Shown in pieces: positions 1 to 11,357 of a DNA stretch of 64,000 nucleotides (positions within the stretch are counted from its first letter, which is position 1; each line of letters opens with the position of its first letter). Made by a program: the position numbers and the translations under genes. The DNA comes from Gnetum montanum (lineage: Eukaryota; Streptophyta; Gnetopsida; Gnetales; Gnetaceae), in assembly GCA_015680685.1 (NCBI GenBank), contig MNCI01037811.1, positions 511,770 to 575,769 of the forward strand. The letters run 5' to 3'. Under the pieces are notes generated by a model. The model worked only from the letters and a program-made list of their open reading frames with translations. It did no database searches and was not told where the DNA came from.

Positions 1-76
1 CCATGATACATCGCGACCCATGATACAACGCCACCCATGATACAACGTGGGTGCCTTAACGTGGGTGCCTTAAGGC
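1..76. repeat. short tandem repeats
   Basis: Three near-identical 17 bp units containing CCCATGATACAACG run from base 1 to about 50. They are followed by two 14 bp units containing GTGCCTTAACGTGG. The array is cut by the window edge, so its full length is unknown. No coding function is visible. Confidence 0.7.
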
Positions 77-860
77 GACCGCCAGCACTATGAGCAATTC
101 AGGTCTCATCAGAGCTTGAACAAATTTTGATTACAATATCTAAGCAAGTTGTGCATTTACAACAACAGGTTACTTAAAAGACTTAGTTTGATGAGGATTG
201 TGTGTAGGAAATGGTAGAATATTTAAAAAGCAAATATGAAGTACAAACAAAGTTTAGTTAAGGCATATAACGGTTTGATTAGAACCAAGAGAAGGAAATT
301 TATCAGGTAGTAGCTAGAATATTTTGCTTACACCTTTAAAAAAGAACCTAGAGAGTTTTTATAATATTTTGGTCATAAAGCCTCTTTATAGTAAAATTTT
401 TCTTTTTAAGATATTTGTTCATTTTACAATAACCTATTTACAAGAGAATGGTAATTCTCTAACAATTATAGAGTAAGCACCTCTCGAATCTACTCTTAAG
501 GAAGTTACAAAGGGTATTAAATGTTAGTTTTAGTATGCAATTTGGAAACTCTTAATCCACTCATTTCAAATGTGCATGTTGTGGTTTAGAAGCAAAACAA
601 AGAAAAGAATTTACCAATCCCAAATTCAAGGTAATAGTAGGCCATATCTACATATGGAAATATAGTAAAAGAACATAGTCAAAGCTCAAATCTCAAGAGA
701 AGGTAAAGATCAAGTGAATTCATAACTACAATTTTTTTTTAAAAAATTAATTTTTCTTAGTTGGGTCGTCCACATCATTTGATAGATCGAGCTAGCAAAA
801 ATTTGCAAAATAAAAAATTCTATTAAATCATCTTATATCTAAAAAATCAAAAATTAGTTT
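77..860. other. unassigned AT-rich sequence
   Basis: There is no open frame of useful length. Sequence around 100-720 looks like decayed retrotransposon upstream of the copia fragment, but I cannot align any domain. Nothing else is visible. Confidence 0.4.
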
Positions 861-1735
861 CAGAGATAAAAACAAAGTCATGGGAGATACACATAATAAT
901 TTTCCAATAGGTTGCATTATCTATGATAGTACACAAAATTTTGAGATATGGCAAAGATTTTGGAAATTAATCAAGAAAAAGGAATTAGCTAAAGGAATTT
1001 TAAGCAATTCAATTTGTGGAAAAATGAAAAATGCCATTTCAAATTGGAAAATAAGCAATGATATGTGGAAATTCATGCAAGAAAAAATATAAAGATAAGG
1101 AGGGCATAAATCAATATAAAAAAAAGTCAAAAACTACAAAAGGTCAAGGAGGGAAAATTGGAGAAAATCAGAATAAGAAGTTAAAAAACAAAAAAGAGCA
1201 TCATCAAATTAAAGAAGTAAAAAGAAAATGTAAGGTTTTAGAAAATAAAGAAGGGGCTAAAAATTTTCTTCAAGATAAATAGATACTAACTCATTTTGCT
1301 TTCTATCATCAAAATAAGAGAATCCCTTCAAACTTATGGTTGTTAAAAAGTAGGTGTACTAATCATATAATATCAAGGATAGATGACTTTAATGAAATCA
1401 AATTTACAAATGACATTGGCAAAGTTCAACTAGAAGATGGAAGAAAATTGGATGTATTAGGAGTTGGAAACATTATCATTGATTTGGAAGATGGAAATAA
1501 ATTTGAAATCAAAATGTCCATTATATGCTTGATCTCCAAAAATCATTACTATCATTTAATCAATTGACATATGATGATTGCAACTTGGTATTAAAAAAGG
1601 ACTCCTGCATTATTTTTGATCAAAATAATACAAAAGCAAAGTTTGCAAATCTTCATAGCCAAATCTACTACTTAGAATCAGTACCAAAAAAAGAGAAAAC
1701 AAGAAATATAAAAAATTGAAAGGTGTTTTGATGAG
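860..1735 (+). pseudogene. Ty1/copia gag-protease-pre-integrase remnant
   Basis: This is a broken copia-type polyprotein. A gag-like stretch (about 880-1092) has the KKKELAKGILSNS type of motif of plant copia gag. It is followed by a lysine-rich linker (1075-1280). At about 1335-1560 comes a protease-like segment, LLKSRCTNHI, where active copies have the D-S-G-C-T-N-H arrangement, so the catalytic Asp is lost. After a frameshift, QLTYDDCNLVLKKDSCIIFD (about 1555-1615) is typical of the pre-integrase region. The fragment then stops; no integrase core, RT or RNase H is seen. It is old, truncated and non-functional. The assignment rests on motif resemblance, good for the protease and pre-integrase part and weaker for gag. 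Confidence 0.75.
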
Positions 1736-1789
1736 CAACAAGTAGTCCCTACGTCCAACCATAAGAATCACAAATGTTGCACTTGCAAT

Positions 1790-2278
1790 TTGATGAGCGG
1801 CTAGGTACCCCTACACCCAACCATACGAATCACAGGTGTTCACACGTGACTCGGTCGAATTTCGTAGACTATAAGCACTTAACATACACCAAACTCTAAC
1901 TGGTAAAACCTTGGGTTAGAACGGTCGTTGCCTTCCTAATCTCACTTGTGATGTTCTGTTTGCGATGGTTAAGTGAGATTAAGGCTAATGATTTTTATAG
2001 ATTTTTACTTATCTTTTGGGGACTAATTAAGGTATGAAAAGTAAGGAATAAACTATTATCTAATCTATAATTATCCTAGCTTGTACTCTAACTATTCCTA
2101 CCATAAGTATTCGATCCCATCTTCCGAGCACATTCTGAGCATCTCCTAACACTTCTAGGTTACCAGAGGTTAATGGTCACTTGGTTTACCAAGTGTTTGA
2201 TTTACGTTCGAGATGGTTGTACTTATGGCCTTTACGAACTACGAATGAGCGAGAGCGATTGAGATAACAATAATAGAA
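1790..2278. repeat. left arm of ~480 bp inverted repeat
   Basis: This arm is the reverse complement, with scattered mismatches and small gaps, of 3318-3787. Shared anchors include GATGAGCGG near the outer end, CGGTCGAATT.CGTAGACT in the middle, and a GATCCCATCTTCCG block further in. A partial second copy of the arm tip lies just outside at about 1730-1780. The two arms enclose about 1.0 kb. This could be a foldback-type DNA element or two oppositely inserted copies of one repeat. No transposase is seen. Confidence 0.8.
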
Positions 2279-3317
2279 ACTTAAGTAATTAACAAAGCAT
2301 AGTTGTAGAGAACTTGACTCGATGAATGAATGACTACTAGTAGTTGAAAACATCGATTCAAGCATTCGATATTGAATGAAAACAATTTGCTGCTTAGTTT
2401 GTCAATTTGAAGAAACTTTTTCCTACACTTCCATGTCCTTGGGATGTTCCTATTCCAGCACACATTGGTGAAGCTACCTAGATGGTGAATGATTCCAAAA
2501 GCAAAGAGGAGAAGATGAGGGCATTGTTGGAGGCTTTTCAATTACCTCCAAAAGTTGTGGCAGTTGTAGGACAACCATCATCAATGCCTCAACCGACACG
2601 TGCACCAGAAGCTGGCAAAGGCTTGTCAAAATCACTACCACTAGGAACTGTGTGACCTTCTCCAACAACTTTAGCATTTTGGCAGGGTTGAGAATCTATG
2701 GCTATCAAGTTGTTCAATTTCATTGTCTATGAACACCGCAATTTTGTAATTTGTTTTGTCATACACCAGGGCACTTAATATGTTAATAGAGTCAATGTGT
2801 ATGTAAATGTGTATTGTCGTGTGTACCATCAATAACTTCATACCTTCCAAATTGTAATAAACTCGAGGATGAGTTTTCACTCAGTTGTGGGGGTATGATG
2901 AAGTGTTCAATTGATGCATAAATTGGGCCATGCCATCAGTGCCTCGTTGATGTGGCCACGGTGATGTGACCCCATCTATGCATCTGTTCATGCATTAACA
3001 CGATCCTGTTAACATAGAGTCTATCTTCTGCTATAAATATGTGCGCACCTGCAGCATTTATAGCATCTTTTTGGAGTTTTAGTGAAGCTCTTGTAGTTTT
3101 TTTTTGTGTAAGTTAGAATATTTCCAAAGTGATCATAGCAGGTGTGAGAAAGGTGTATGGCTCTTTATTCGAGTGCTAATGTACCTGATCCCATTGGCAT
3201 GAGCAGTAATAAAGACGAGCTTTTTGAACATTCCTTGCAATAGTTGGATTTAATTACTTAAGCATTAAAACACTTTAATATTTCGACATTTTAAGCATTC
3301 CAAAGTCCTTTATTATT
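2279..3317. other. loop between inverted arms, with LTR-like sequence
   Basis: The loop holds no intact gene. Near 2885 there is a GTGGGGGTATGATGAAGTG stretch resembling a polypurine tract followed by an LTR start. Bases about 2975-3110 carry a TATA-like CTATAAATATG and resemble bases 3975-4095 in direct orientation, suggesting two diverged copies of one LTR 3' part. This is suggestive only. Confidence 0.4.
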
Positions 3318-3787
3318 ATCACTTTATGGTTATAGCCCTTTTCATAGTTTATAAGAACCATAGGCACGACCATCTCAAACATATACCGTACACTTGGTAA
3401 CCCAGTGATGCTTAACATCTGGTAACCCAGTAGTGGTTAGGATATGCTAAGGATGTGCACGGAAGATGGGATCGGTTACTTATGCTAGGGAGAGTTAAGC
3501 AATAGAGTAGAACAATTATAAATTACACAACTTTCCATTTCCTACATTAAAAGAATTAGACCTTAAAAGATAAAAAGAAAACTGATAAAAATCATTTGCC
3601 TCAATCTCACTCAACCATCGCTTTAGAATATCACAAGTGAGATTGGGAAGAAAATGACTGTTCTAACTAAGGTTTTTTTGGCTAGAATTCAGTGTACGTA
3701 AGTGCTTAGTCTACGGAATTCGACCGAGTTGCATGTGAACACCCGTGATTCATATGGTTGGGCATAGGGGTACCTCACCGCTCATTA
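3318..3787. repeat. right arm of ~480 bp inverted repeat
   Basis: This is the partner of 1790-2278 in inverted orientation. The outer end reads CACCGCTCATTAA, matching the left tip. No clean target site duplication could be read outside the arms. Confidence 0.8.
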
Positions 3788-3974
3788 ATTTCCATCTTGA
3801 TTACTCTAATATGTTTCTTCAATATCTCATTTTTTAGCAATGATAACTTGCTTTTCTTTTTAGAATAAATCACATAGGTAATGTTCTAGGTCTTTTATTT
3901 CTTCAATCTTTTTTTCATTCTTTAAAAACATGATAAATCACTCAATAGGCTACATTGACAAGATCCATGTAGAC

Positions 3975-4095
3975 TTAGTCCTATCAACGCATGGTTAGAT
4001 GCATTAACGCAGTGTCTATCTTTACCTATATAAATGTGTGTACCCACTACATTTATGACATTAAGTCTATAGCATAGTGGAGCTCTTACAATTTT
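3975..4095 (+). repeat. diverged direct repeat of 2975-3110
   Basis: It shares ATGCATTAAC, GTCTATCTT, a TATA-like CTATATAAATGTG and the downstream GTGGAGCTCTT / GTGAAGCTCTT word with the earlier copy. It looks like a decayed LTR promoter region. Confidence 0.45.
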
Positions 4096-4930
4096 TTGAG
4101 CCTAGATTTATCTTGAAGCAGCTTTTTCAGGCTCTTCTCTTTCTTGAGTTTAGATAATTTTTCTTTGATCTAATTGATCTCTATTAGGACTTCCTTTTTT
4201 TTTTCCTTCTTCTTCTTTTTCTCTCAACTTTTGCTTATCTATAGGAACAGCCTTTAATTGATTTTCTAAATTAAAAACTTCTTTCAAGAAATGTTTTTGC
4301 TTATATTTTTCATTTTTCTTTTTCTATTATAGGTGGTAAATATCCAACCACTACTAAAGTTTAATAGTGACTCGAGGTCTATATTAGTCTTGTGGTCCCT
4401 CTCGAATGGGGAAAATAACTAGATTTTCCAAGGGCAACCATTGCATCCACTAGTGCAAATTGCGGCCAAGGTATATAGCCTTTGGAGGTAGGCACATTCA
4501 ACTATGGGGGTGACTCCCACATTTGAACCACCATGCAAGGGGTACAAAGACAATCTAGTGTTGTGGAGTATGGTCTCATGGGTGGGGTGGGTAGACCTCC
4601 TCCCCATGAAAGGGGAGCTAGACCTAGAGGATGGACCATTTTTCACAAACTAGGTAGGTGACTATACCCTCTTTTGGGGGGGATTGCACTCATAGAGGAG
4701 GCTATTACAATTAGGCTAGGGATGCCAATGGGGGATGAGATGATCTTCCCTAAGGGTCATAGGCTCCAAGATGCAAAGGATTTTTTCTTAGCATCGATTC
4801 CCAAAATGGGGAGCAGTTAGGTTCTTGAGTTGACACTTTTGCAACTTTGGCAAGATGGCACCAAGCTAGTGGACTGGTATTTTGTCTAGTTCGACAATGT
4901 TTAGAAGCTATAGGACATGCATTTTAGCTT
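4096..4930. other. unassigned, no supported gene
   Basis: Several short open frames exist on both strands but none shows a recognisable motif. G-rich plus-strand sequence at 4400-4900 may be the decayed 5' part of the coiled-coil frame that follows. Confidence 0.35.
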
Positions 4931-5925
4931 CATGTGATGCCTAAGGCTAGGTTACATAGTCAACCTGCCATGGTTTTTCCTTGTGACTCTAAGGCGCCAA
5001 AGACAAGCTGGGCACTCAAGGCTAATTCTAGCTCTTTGGTGCGCTTCACTATTAACGACTTCTCCACTATCAAGGAATGTTCAGATTCAAGTAGTTTATG
5101 GGTGGAGGTGCTCCCAATGCATCCTACTAGTGGTGATGGAATTGATAGAAGATTCTGACGAGCATGAGGCTTGGTCTAGGTTACTAGAGGGGTTGGCTAG
5201 GGAGGGGTCGCAGGAGACTCAACCGAACTAGCATGTTGAGCCCTTGGGGTTGCATGCTAGAGAGGGGTCACAAAGGAGGTGCTTGGTTAGGGGTTGTCGT
5301 AGAACACATGGCCCCACACCTAGAGAATTTGCTAGCCAAGGTGACAAAGGAGGTGGCAACTCACGCAAGGGCAAAGTAAAGGGATTTTTGGGAGGGAAAG
5401 TGGGTGGCCAGGGAAGAGGAGTTTCAACAGTAATTAGAAATTGCCAAGTGCCTCCATGCTGAAGCAATGGAGGAAAGGCAGCAATAAGATCTAGCCAAGT
5501 CAACAGCGCAGAATGCACTGGAAGAAGCTCTGGGAGAGCATTAGGGAGCATGGGAGCAAGAAATCTAGGAGTACGAGGAATAGGAGCTACAAACATAGAA
5601 GGAAGAGGAGGCTGCATAGCTATAGAAACAAAAAGACTGCGCCCATAAGTAGAACACTAGATCTTGGCTCTACCAGGGGATATTCCCTTATATGATCATG
5701 AACATAGGGTGGAACATTTTTTGGAGAGTCCTATGTTGTTACATCTAGCATAGGTAGGGCAAGCTCCACCCTGAGGAGGAGGAGAACATGAAGGAATGTG
5801 CAAGTAAAGCAAAGGAGTTCAAAGATTTCCAACAAGCTATTATGTTTGTGGATACAAAGAGACACCAGGCAGTTCTTGATGCTATCCACTGTCAGGAGAA
5901 AGCCATTTGCCGCTACACATAAAAA
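4930..5925 (+). pseudogene. coiled-coil protein remnant with stops at Gln positions
   Basis: Reading from about 5341 in one frame through to a TAA near 5921 gives a strongly Glu/Gln/Lys-rich, heptad-like protein without visible indels. It is interrupted by about ten in-frame TAA or TAG codons, for example in QQ*D, EH*GAW, EYEE*ELQT and AA*L*KQ. Nearly all sit where a Gln (CAA/CAG) would suit the composition, pointing to C-to-T change. The end, about 5788-5919, has few stops (KECASKAKEFKDFQQAIMF). Upstream bases 4983-5340 are less clear and probably frameshifted. I do not recognise the family. An element-encoded structural or gag-like protein is possible, but there is no catalytic motif to support it. 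Confidence 0.5.
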
Positions 5926-6933
5926 ATAGAGTTTGAAGAGGTTATATGGGCTAGGTGATGTCCTCATCATAGTGCCTAGGTAGCAGGTAATTTGAAAGGG
6001 ACATCTCCCTAAGAAATTAAATTCTTCATTTGGCTCATTTACATCGGACTTTCCCATCTGATCCGATGATTGTCTATCTCTAGTTTAAGCATGGATGACC
6101 TATCTGTTGTTTGGGGTTTTATGTTTTGGTTTCAAAATTAACTTTTTTAGGTACAAGGCCCTAGGACAGACCAATTTTTGTTTCGTATGTTGGATCTTCT
6201 TTTGCGCAGAACTCGAGCCCTCCTGCTGCTACTGCTCCGTGCAGTGTTTTCACGTTCTATCACCTAGCATGATCTATATTTCTATTTTGCAATGACCGTA
6301 ACCTTTCATAACATGATGTAACCTTTCATAACATGTCAGCATTATGCACAAAGTTGGTGTTACCAAAATGGTCTGTCGGGAAAGTCAACGTTAGTCAGCG
6401 TTATGGAAAAAATTAGCGTTACCAAATTATGACTGTTAATGGCCTCTCGGCCAAATTAACGGGTTAACTGTACTAGGTTCACTTTGTTTTTTTCCATTTA
6501 TCAATTATCATCAACCATCAATAATGCAAATAGTCTAATTTATACAAGAATTTGCTAAAACATGTATAGCAAAGGAAACTACTATTAACTTTCATCATGG
6601 AAAAACAAAGGTATAACGAAAGGCAAATTGTAATTTTGTATCAGCTATTGATTTTTCTAATTTGAGCTAGTACTATGTCAATAAAATGAAAATGAAAAAT
6701 TGATAGTCAGTCCTGCAGCATGCACACTCTTGGGATCTACCTATCCCCAAGGAAACCATGTTCCATAACTTTTATCATCATTAACCTTAGATTAACGATG
6801 GTGGCACCTCTTCGTCTTCTTTGGCAATCCCCCTGCCATCACACAACCCTTCCTCCAATTGGGTTGTTGGTGAATCTAGCCTTTCCCAATGCACTGCGAG
6901 GTACAATCTGAGTCTATCAAGAAAAAAATAATT
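5926..6933. other. unassigned sequence with a 20 bp tandem pair
   Basis: No supported gene. A 20 bp unit, GTAACCTTTCATAACATGAT, is repeated once in tandem at 6298-6337. Short GTTA(C/T)-containing words recur up to about 6470. Confidence 0.45.
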
Positions 6934-7340
6934 CTATAGGTAGGGGTGAATTTGGAGGCAGGGTTCTACGTTCATTTGGATACTAGACTTAAGGAGCTTG
7001 AAGACAGCATCAGGAGAAAAAAGGCTAACAAAGTAGCTGAAGAAGTTTTCAGAGTGAAAGAAAATATCAAGCTCTGCTTGCAATGGGAAGCCTGACAAAA
7101 GAGGCAAATCGAGCTGGATGAAATTCATAAACAAATACATCAATAGTTCAAGTAGGAAGTGAAGTAGAAACGAATTCAGAGAGATGATAGGTAAAGGAAA
7201 TAGGTGGCCCATAAGTAAGAAGTTGATCAACAGCACAGGGAAGAAGAGGCTCAGGAGCAAGAATAGGTACAACAAGAGATGCTAGAACGATTGCTAGAAG
7301 AACAAGAGTAGGAAGAGATCTGGCAATGCTTTCTTGAGCA
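6934..7340 (+). pseudogene. second coiled-coil remnant with stops at Gln positions
   Basis: The frame starting at 6970 gives a charged, Glu/Gln-rich helix-like protein (LDTRLKELEDSIRRKKANKV, then QQHREEEAQEQE and MLERLLEEQE). It is broken by about eight TAG/TAA codons and one TGA, again mostly where Gln is expected. It has the same style as 5341-5925 and could be another part of the same decayed protein, separated by about 1 kb of non-coding or inserted sequence. No domain is recognised. Confidence 0.5.
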
Positions 7341-7847
7341 ACATGAGAATTAATGCCTTACACTCTTTAAATTAGGAAAATGCCTTATGTAATGCCCCAC
7401 ATTTATACATGTGACCTTAGTACTCTATTAAATGCTTAGAATTTAATTTTTTTAAAGCTTATATATATTTATAGATGTGTCTAATACTTCTTAATAATAT
7501 GAAGACCTTTGTTTGGGTGACATAAGAAAAATTACTATTTATTTCTAATTTTTGTCTAATTTTTTAAAACAATTTTAAGTTTTTATATATATATATAATA
7601 TGAATGAGCATTGCAAAGTCTAGCATTATTGAAAGTAAGAGTAAGTAAACTCTGAACATCCATATAAATGGAGGGGGAGCAGTAGGATAGGTAGTGTTGG
7701 AGGGGGTGTTGCCATGAGTAGTACAGTGTAATTGGGCAAGGACAGTGGTGGCAGGCTCAAGGGTAGTGGTGCCAGCCTTAAGGGGGACCATTGTAGTGGT
7801 AGCAGGTTGGGTTCAAAGAGGACGGAGATCAGTTCAGCTAGTTCAAC
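7341..7847. other. AT-rich non-coding spacer
   Basis: AT-rich sequence with a short (TA)n run near 7583-7600, followed by a GGTGG/GCAGG-rich stretch at 7670-7810. No gene is supported. The latter part probably belongs to the leader of the LINE that follows. Confidence 0.4.
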
Positions 7848-8660
7848 ATGGAGGATCTTTTGGGAGGGGCTGCCAATTTTAGCTCCTCCAAGGTTTTAGG
7901 AGCTGCCAGCTTCGATACGACAGGATGAAATCCTAGTGACGAAGGTATTAAGGCTTTCTCTCAGTGGGAGGGGTTCATGCATTTGCAAGTTCATCACCTA
8001 CCTAGTGAGGGGGTTTGAACTTTGGAGCTTAGCCTCATTGGCAAGTTCATAATGGCGGGTGTGCAGCCCAGGCTCAATCTTATCTAGAAATGGACCACCA
8101 CGAGTTGGGGATTGGAGGGCATACAAGTTCAAAGTTGGATGGACAAGCTGCTGCGTTTTGTGTTTCATTCATCCATTGACTATGATAAGGCTTTCCTTGG
8201 GGGCCCCTAGTTTTATGGGGCTCGAGGTCTGGCTGTCACGCCTTGGCATTTGGGTGCTCACTGGGATGCCTTTGCATTTCGGTGCTCACTGGGATGCTAA
8301 CCTTTTTTCCCATGTGCTTGTCAAGATCCAAGTGTCCAACATTCCTTGGAGCTTTGGATATTAGATTTCTTGAAAACCATTGCAGGGTTCTTCAAAAAAT
8401 TCATTATGTTTAACTGTTTTACCAATTCGATGGAACAAATGGGCTATGCCCACTTCTATGTCTGGAGGTAGGTCACTTGGATCCAAGTACAGGGTGCAAG
8501 AAGTGGTCTTGGATCTCCTAATAGGGGAAGAAACAATCCATGTTGAGTATGAAAATCTTCCTCAAGGCAAGCCTTTTGAAGGCAAATAGCTAGTATGACC
8601 TACTGCATGGTCTATGGGAAAAACAATGACTAGGTGGTGACTTGCTAACTTTGTGCTAAA
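7848..8660 (+). pseudogene. L1-type LINE ORF1 remnant (DUF4283-like)
   Basis: A frame from the ATG at 7848 reads MEDLLGGAANF and continues, with TAG/TGA interruptions, to a block reading GGP*FYGARGLAVTPWH near 8200. This matches the conserved GGPWFF.GRGL..PW core of the DUF4283 domain in ORF1 proteins of plant L1 LINEs. The stop replaces the Trp codon (TGG to TAG). A 28 bp tandem duplication at 8247-8302 then shifts the frame. The continuation (KIQVSNIPWSFGY) resembles the following V.V.LPGLP..F.. segment. Near 8540, IHVEYENLP recalls the segment just before the usual CCHC knuckle, which itself is not seen. The product would bind LINE RNA; this copy is dead. Confidence 0.7.
8247..8302 (+). 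repeat. 28 bp tandem duplication
   Basis: Two adjacent copies of a 28 bp unit (containing GGTGCTCACTGGGATGC) occupy 8247-8274 and 8275-8302. Because 28 is not a multiple of three, the duplication throws the LINE ORF1 out of frame. Confidence 0.85.
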
Positions 8661-9101
8661 GCCCTGATTCGAAAGAATGGGGAGGGTTGCACGATTGTTG
8701 GTAGTTGTGGGCCTCCTATACCTATTAGGTTGGCTCCTTCTGCTCTCGTGGTGCCTATTTCTACTCCTAGTGTAGGTGTGCTAGCGCTCATCTGTTCTCT
8801 AGAGGTCCCTGTTACGAAGTTTCCTGCTTTTGAGCTTGTGTTGGCTAGTTCTCCTACGCTAGGGGTTGGGGGTGATTTACCCCCACTAGGTGACTGGGCT
8901 GTCGTAGTTAGGGGGTTGACAATCCCCAAAACATTGAATATTCTAGGAGTGATGGAGGCATCATAGGGGATTTTTCTGGTTTCCCCTAAGCCAAAGAAGG
9001 CTATCACTAATTGCCCACAGCAAAAAGACACAAGTCAATATTAACTTGGGGTTACAACCAACCTTGAGGTAGGTCTATGAAAAGAGATCGACTGGTAAGC
9101 C
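8661..9101. other. decayed ORF1 tail / ORF1-ORF2 junction
   Basis: Pro/Ser/Thr-rich plus-strand reading (PISTPSVGVLAL, SPTLGVGGDLPPLG) fits the low-complexity C-terminal tail of plant LINE ORF1, but no motif fixes it. Frames are broken. Confidence 0.4.
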
Positions 9102-9945
9102 ATGAAGATATTGTCTTAGAATTATAGGGGGTAGGGTACCCCCTACAAAAGAACTACCCTGAGAGATACTGTAAGAAGGGAGGAATGTGATGTTGTGTGT
9201 TTACAAGAAACCAAGTTACAAGCCTTGGAGGCCCACCATCTACATTGTGTTGGGTGGCAAACGTAGTTGGTGCCTAGTAGAGGAAACGTCGAGGGCTTGG
9301 CAATACTAGCAAGATCACCTTTTAACCTGGTTGACTCTTCTACCTAGAGTATCACTATGTTACTCACGTAGGGGGGAGTGTGGCTTACAAATTTCTATGG
9401 TGCTCAAAGCTAGGAAGCATGGTTGGAAGAGTTGAGCTGGATTGCTTGGCTAGTCAATAGGAGACAATGGATTATGATAGAATACTTTAGCTAATGCTGG
9501 TACATCTAGAAAAAGTTTGGTAATGATCTCTCGAAGTCACCAGATAGTCAATAGTTTCAAGATTTTCTATAGGCACATGACTTAGTCAACATGGAGATTG
9601 CCAACTGCAAGTTTACTTGGATCAACTGCCATAAGGGGGAAGGACCTAGTCCTATCAAGAATCATCACATTTGAATTAGCACCAACATCTTGCTAGATTT
9701 CGAGGTGCAAGTGTTTGGTAAGGAGGGAAAGATGATTAGACAAAAGGTTTTCCCCTTCCATTTTGAATGCTTTTGGCTACTGAAACCTTGGCTCAAACCG
9801 ATTGTGACACTGATTTGGGCTAACTACCCCTCACAAGAGGATCTTAGTAACTTCTTGAAGGCTAGACAGTGTCACCTCAAACAAGCTATATGTTTTATCA
9901 AAGCTACGAAGAAGTTCTCCTCTAGGGTGTTCCTATCAAACTTAA
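9102..9945 (+). pseudogene. LINE ORF2 endonuclease (APE-like) remnant
   Basis: The ATG at 9102 starts MKILS*NYRG*GTP, the well-known beginning of plant LINE ORF2 (MKILSWN.RGLG), with TAG replacing Trp. The same frame continues to ECDVVCLQETKL near 9185-9220, containing the catalytic-domain QET motif, and later to WLTNFYGA near 9385. At about 9605-9640, CKFTWINCHKGEG matches the FTW.N region of the C-terminal half of the domain. Many stops are present and the RT domain of this element is missing. In intact copies the enzyme nicks target DNA for target-primed reverse transcription. The base composition differs from the AT-rich RT fragment just downstream, so I treat them as separate elements. 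Confidence 0.75.
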
Positions 9946-10200
9946 AATTAATTTTGGTTTACTCAATGTCAACCAAAATTTATATAGACAAGTAGTTTTT
10001 AAATTAAAAGATGAAAAAACTATGAAATCATGTTAGTTTTACTACAATATAGGAGAAAAGTGTGACAACCCTCTTTCATAAATATTATTTGACATTTTTA
10101 TTGATGAACTAAAAGAATGAATAAAAGAGGTACTTATAAATAATGTTATTAAAGTAAATCAATCACAGATATGATATTTAATCTTTGTAGATGATGTAGC
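9946..10200 (+). pseudogene. LINE reverse transcriptase fragment, 5' piece
   Basis: An AT-rich frame reads NPLS*ILFDIFIDELKE and then YLIFVDDVA at 10170-10200. These correspond to the PLSP.LF.IFI.DL and FADD (catalytic Asp pair) motifs of non-LTR reverse transcriptases. In-frame TGA and TAA codons replace expected Trp and other residues. The frame is interrupted exactly after GTAGC by the inserted LTR element and resumes at 13808. Confidence 0.75.
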
Positions 10201-11343
10201 TGTTGATGCATAAATTTTGGACACGCGAACACATGTGAAAACTCATTTTAGGAGACTATCACCTAGGGTGCCTCCCATATGGGTACGGAAACCCAGGAAT
10301 AGTCTTAGTTGGAAAGAGTTATGTGAAAAAATAATAATAATAATATTTTAAACACAATATTGAAACTTAAATTTAATTTTAGGAGCGTTCTGTTATGTTT
10401 CGAAAAACGTATAAAAATCAAAATTAAACGTTTGTGTAGTTTTTGAGTAAAATAAATAACACAAAACAAAAATTCAAATTAAAATTAAAAATTTATCTGG
10501 TGCTCTAAGCAGAAGGAAGATCCAGCCACCGGTCTCCAGATAGAGGTTGGATGTCCCAGAAGAGGCCCCTGATCGCTGCTCGGTGTCGGCTACACCTGTG
10601 ATTGCGCTGGCACCGTTGCTGTTGAGCGTTGATCTCTGGCGCATGGGTAGAAAAGAAACCAGGAAATAAAACGTGTCTATTTCTGTTTGAGAAAATAGAA
10701 AAATCATCGTTTAGCAATTACTACTACAGGGCATGCACACTATCATCTGCAATCTGCCTGCAACTGCTGTTGATGTCCTTCACACATTTCACGCTCCTGC
10801 CGTGTTCTACCGCCTACCAGCAGAAGAGAGAAGACTACCGAAGACCCCAACGTCTAGAGAGAGGGCCACCATTTGCGGCTCGCAGCAACAAGAGGCTAAA
10901 AGATGGGTTGCATGTGGGCATAGAAAATATAAGAACAAAATAAAATAGCGGTTGCTGATGGACATGCGCTGCTAACCGCTACGCATTTCAAAAAGAAAGA
11001 TTGGAAACCAGACCCTATTGCCAATTCCTAGCCCCCTACTGTTTCTTGCTACCCCACTCTTTATAGCAACCTTGCAAGAGAAACCCTAACCCTAACCCTA
11101 AACTCTTTATAGCAACACTTGTTACTGTTAATACGGATAAGCACAAAAAAGTCATCGTGTAAATTCAAATACTATATGAACTCAGAAACATCTCAGTAGA
11201 GGTTTACACATCAAGTTGTAATTCTAGGGAACATTACCTCTACCACTTTATATCTAACCTTGAAACTAATTTAAAGTGCAATTGTTATGTTATTACTGTT
11301 GGTCAAGGCCCTATGCCTAGCACGGATGAGGTTGGCCTCAACA
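10201..11343 (-). repeat. LTR (3' LTR in element orientation)
   Basis: 1143 bp, closely similar to 12671-13807, with TG...CA ends. On the minus strand it carries two TATA-like boxes (GCTATAAAGAGT) at 11057-11066 and 11103-11112, separated by three CCCTAA-type telomere-like units. Short open frames inside it are not supported as genes. Confidence 0.9.
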
Positions 11344-11357
11344 CTTAGCCCCCAAAC
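11344..11357 (-). promoter_or_regulatory. polypurine tract
   Basis: On the minus strand the sequence GTTTGGGGGCTAAG directly precedes the 3' LTR start (TGTTGA), the expected place for plus-strand priming. Confidence 0.7.

Noticed and set aside
5341-7340. Reassigned genetic code (TAG/TAA read as Gln)
   Set aside because: Ordinary CAG/CAA codons remain alongside, nearby elements show general C-to-T decay, and the genome is a plant nuclear genome.
10474-10943. Genes inside the LTRs of the gag-only element
   Set aside because: Overlapping frames on both strands within LTRs, disrupted differently in the second LTR.
11084-11102. Telomere-like CCCTAA repeats
   Set aside because: Only about three units, and present in both LTRs of one element, so not an interstitial telomere array.
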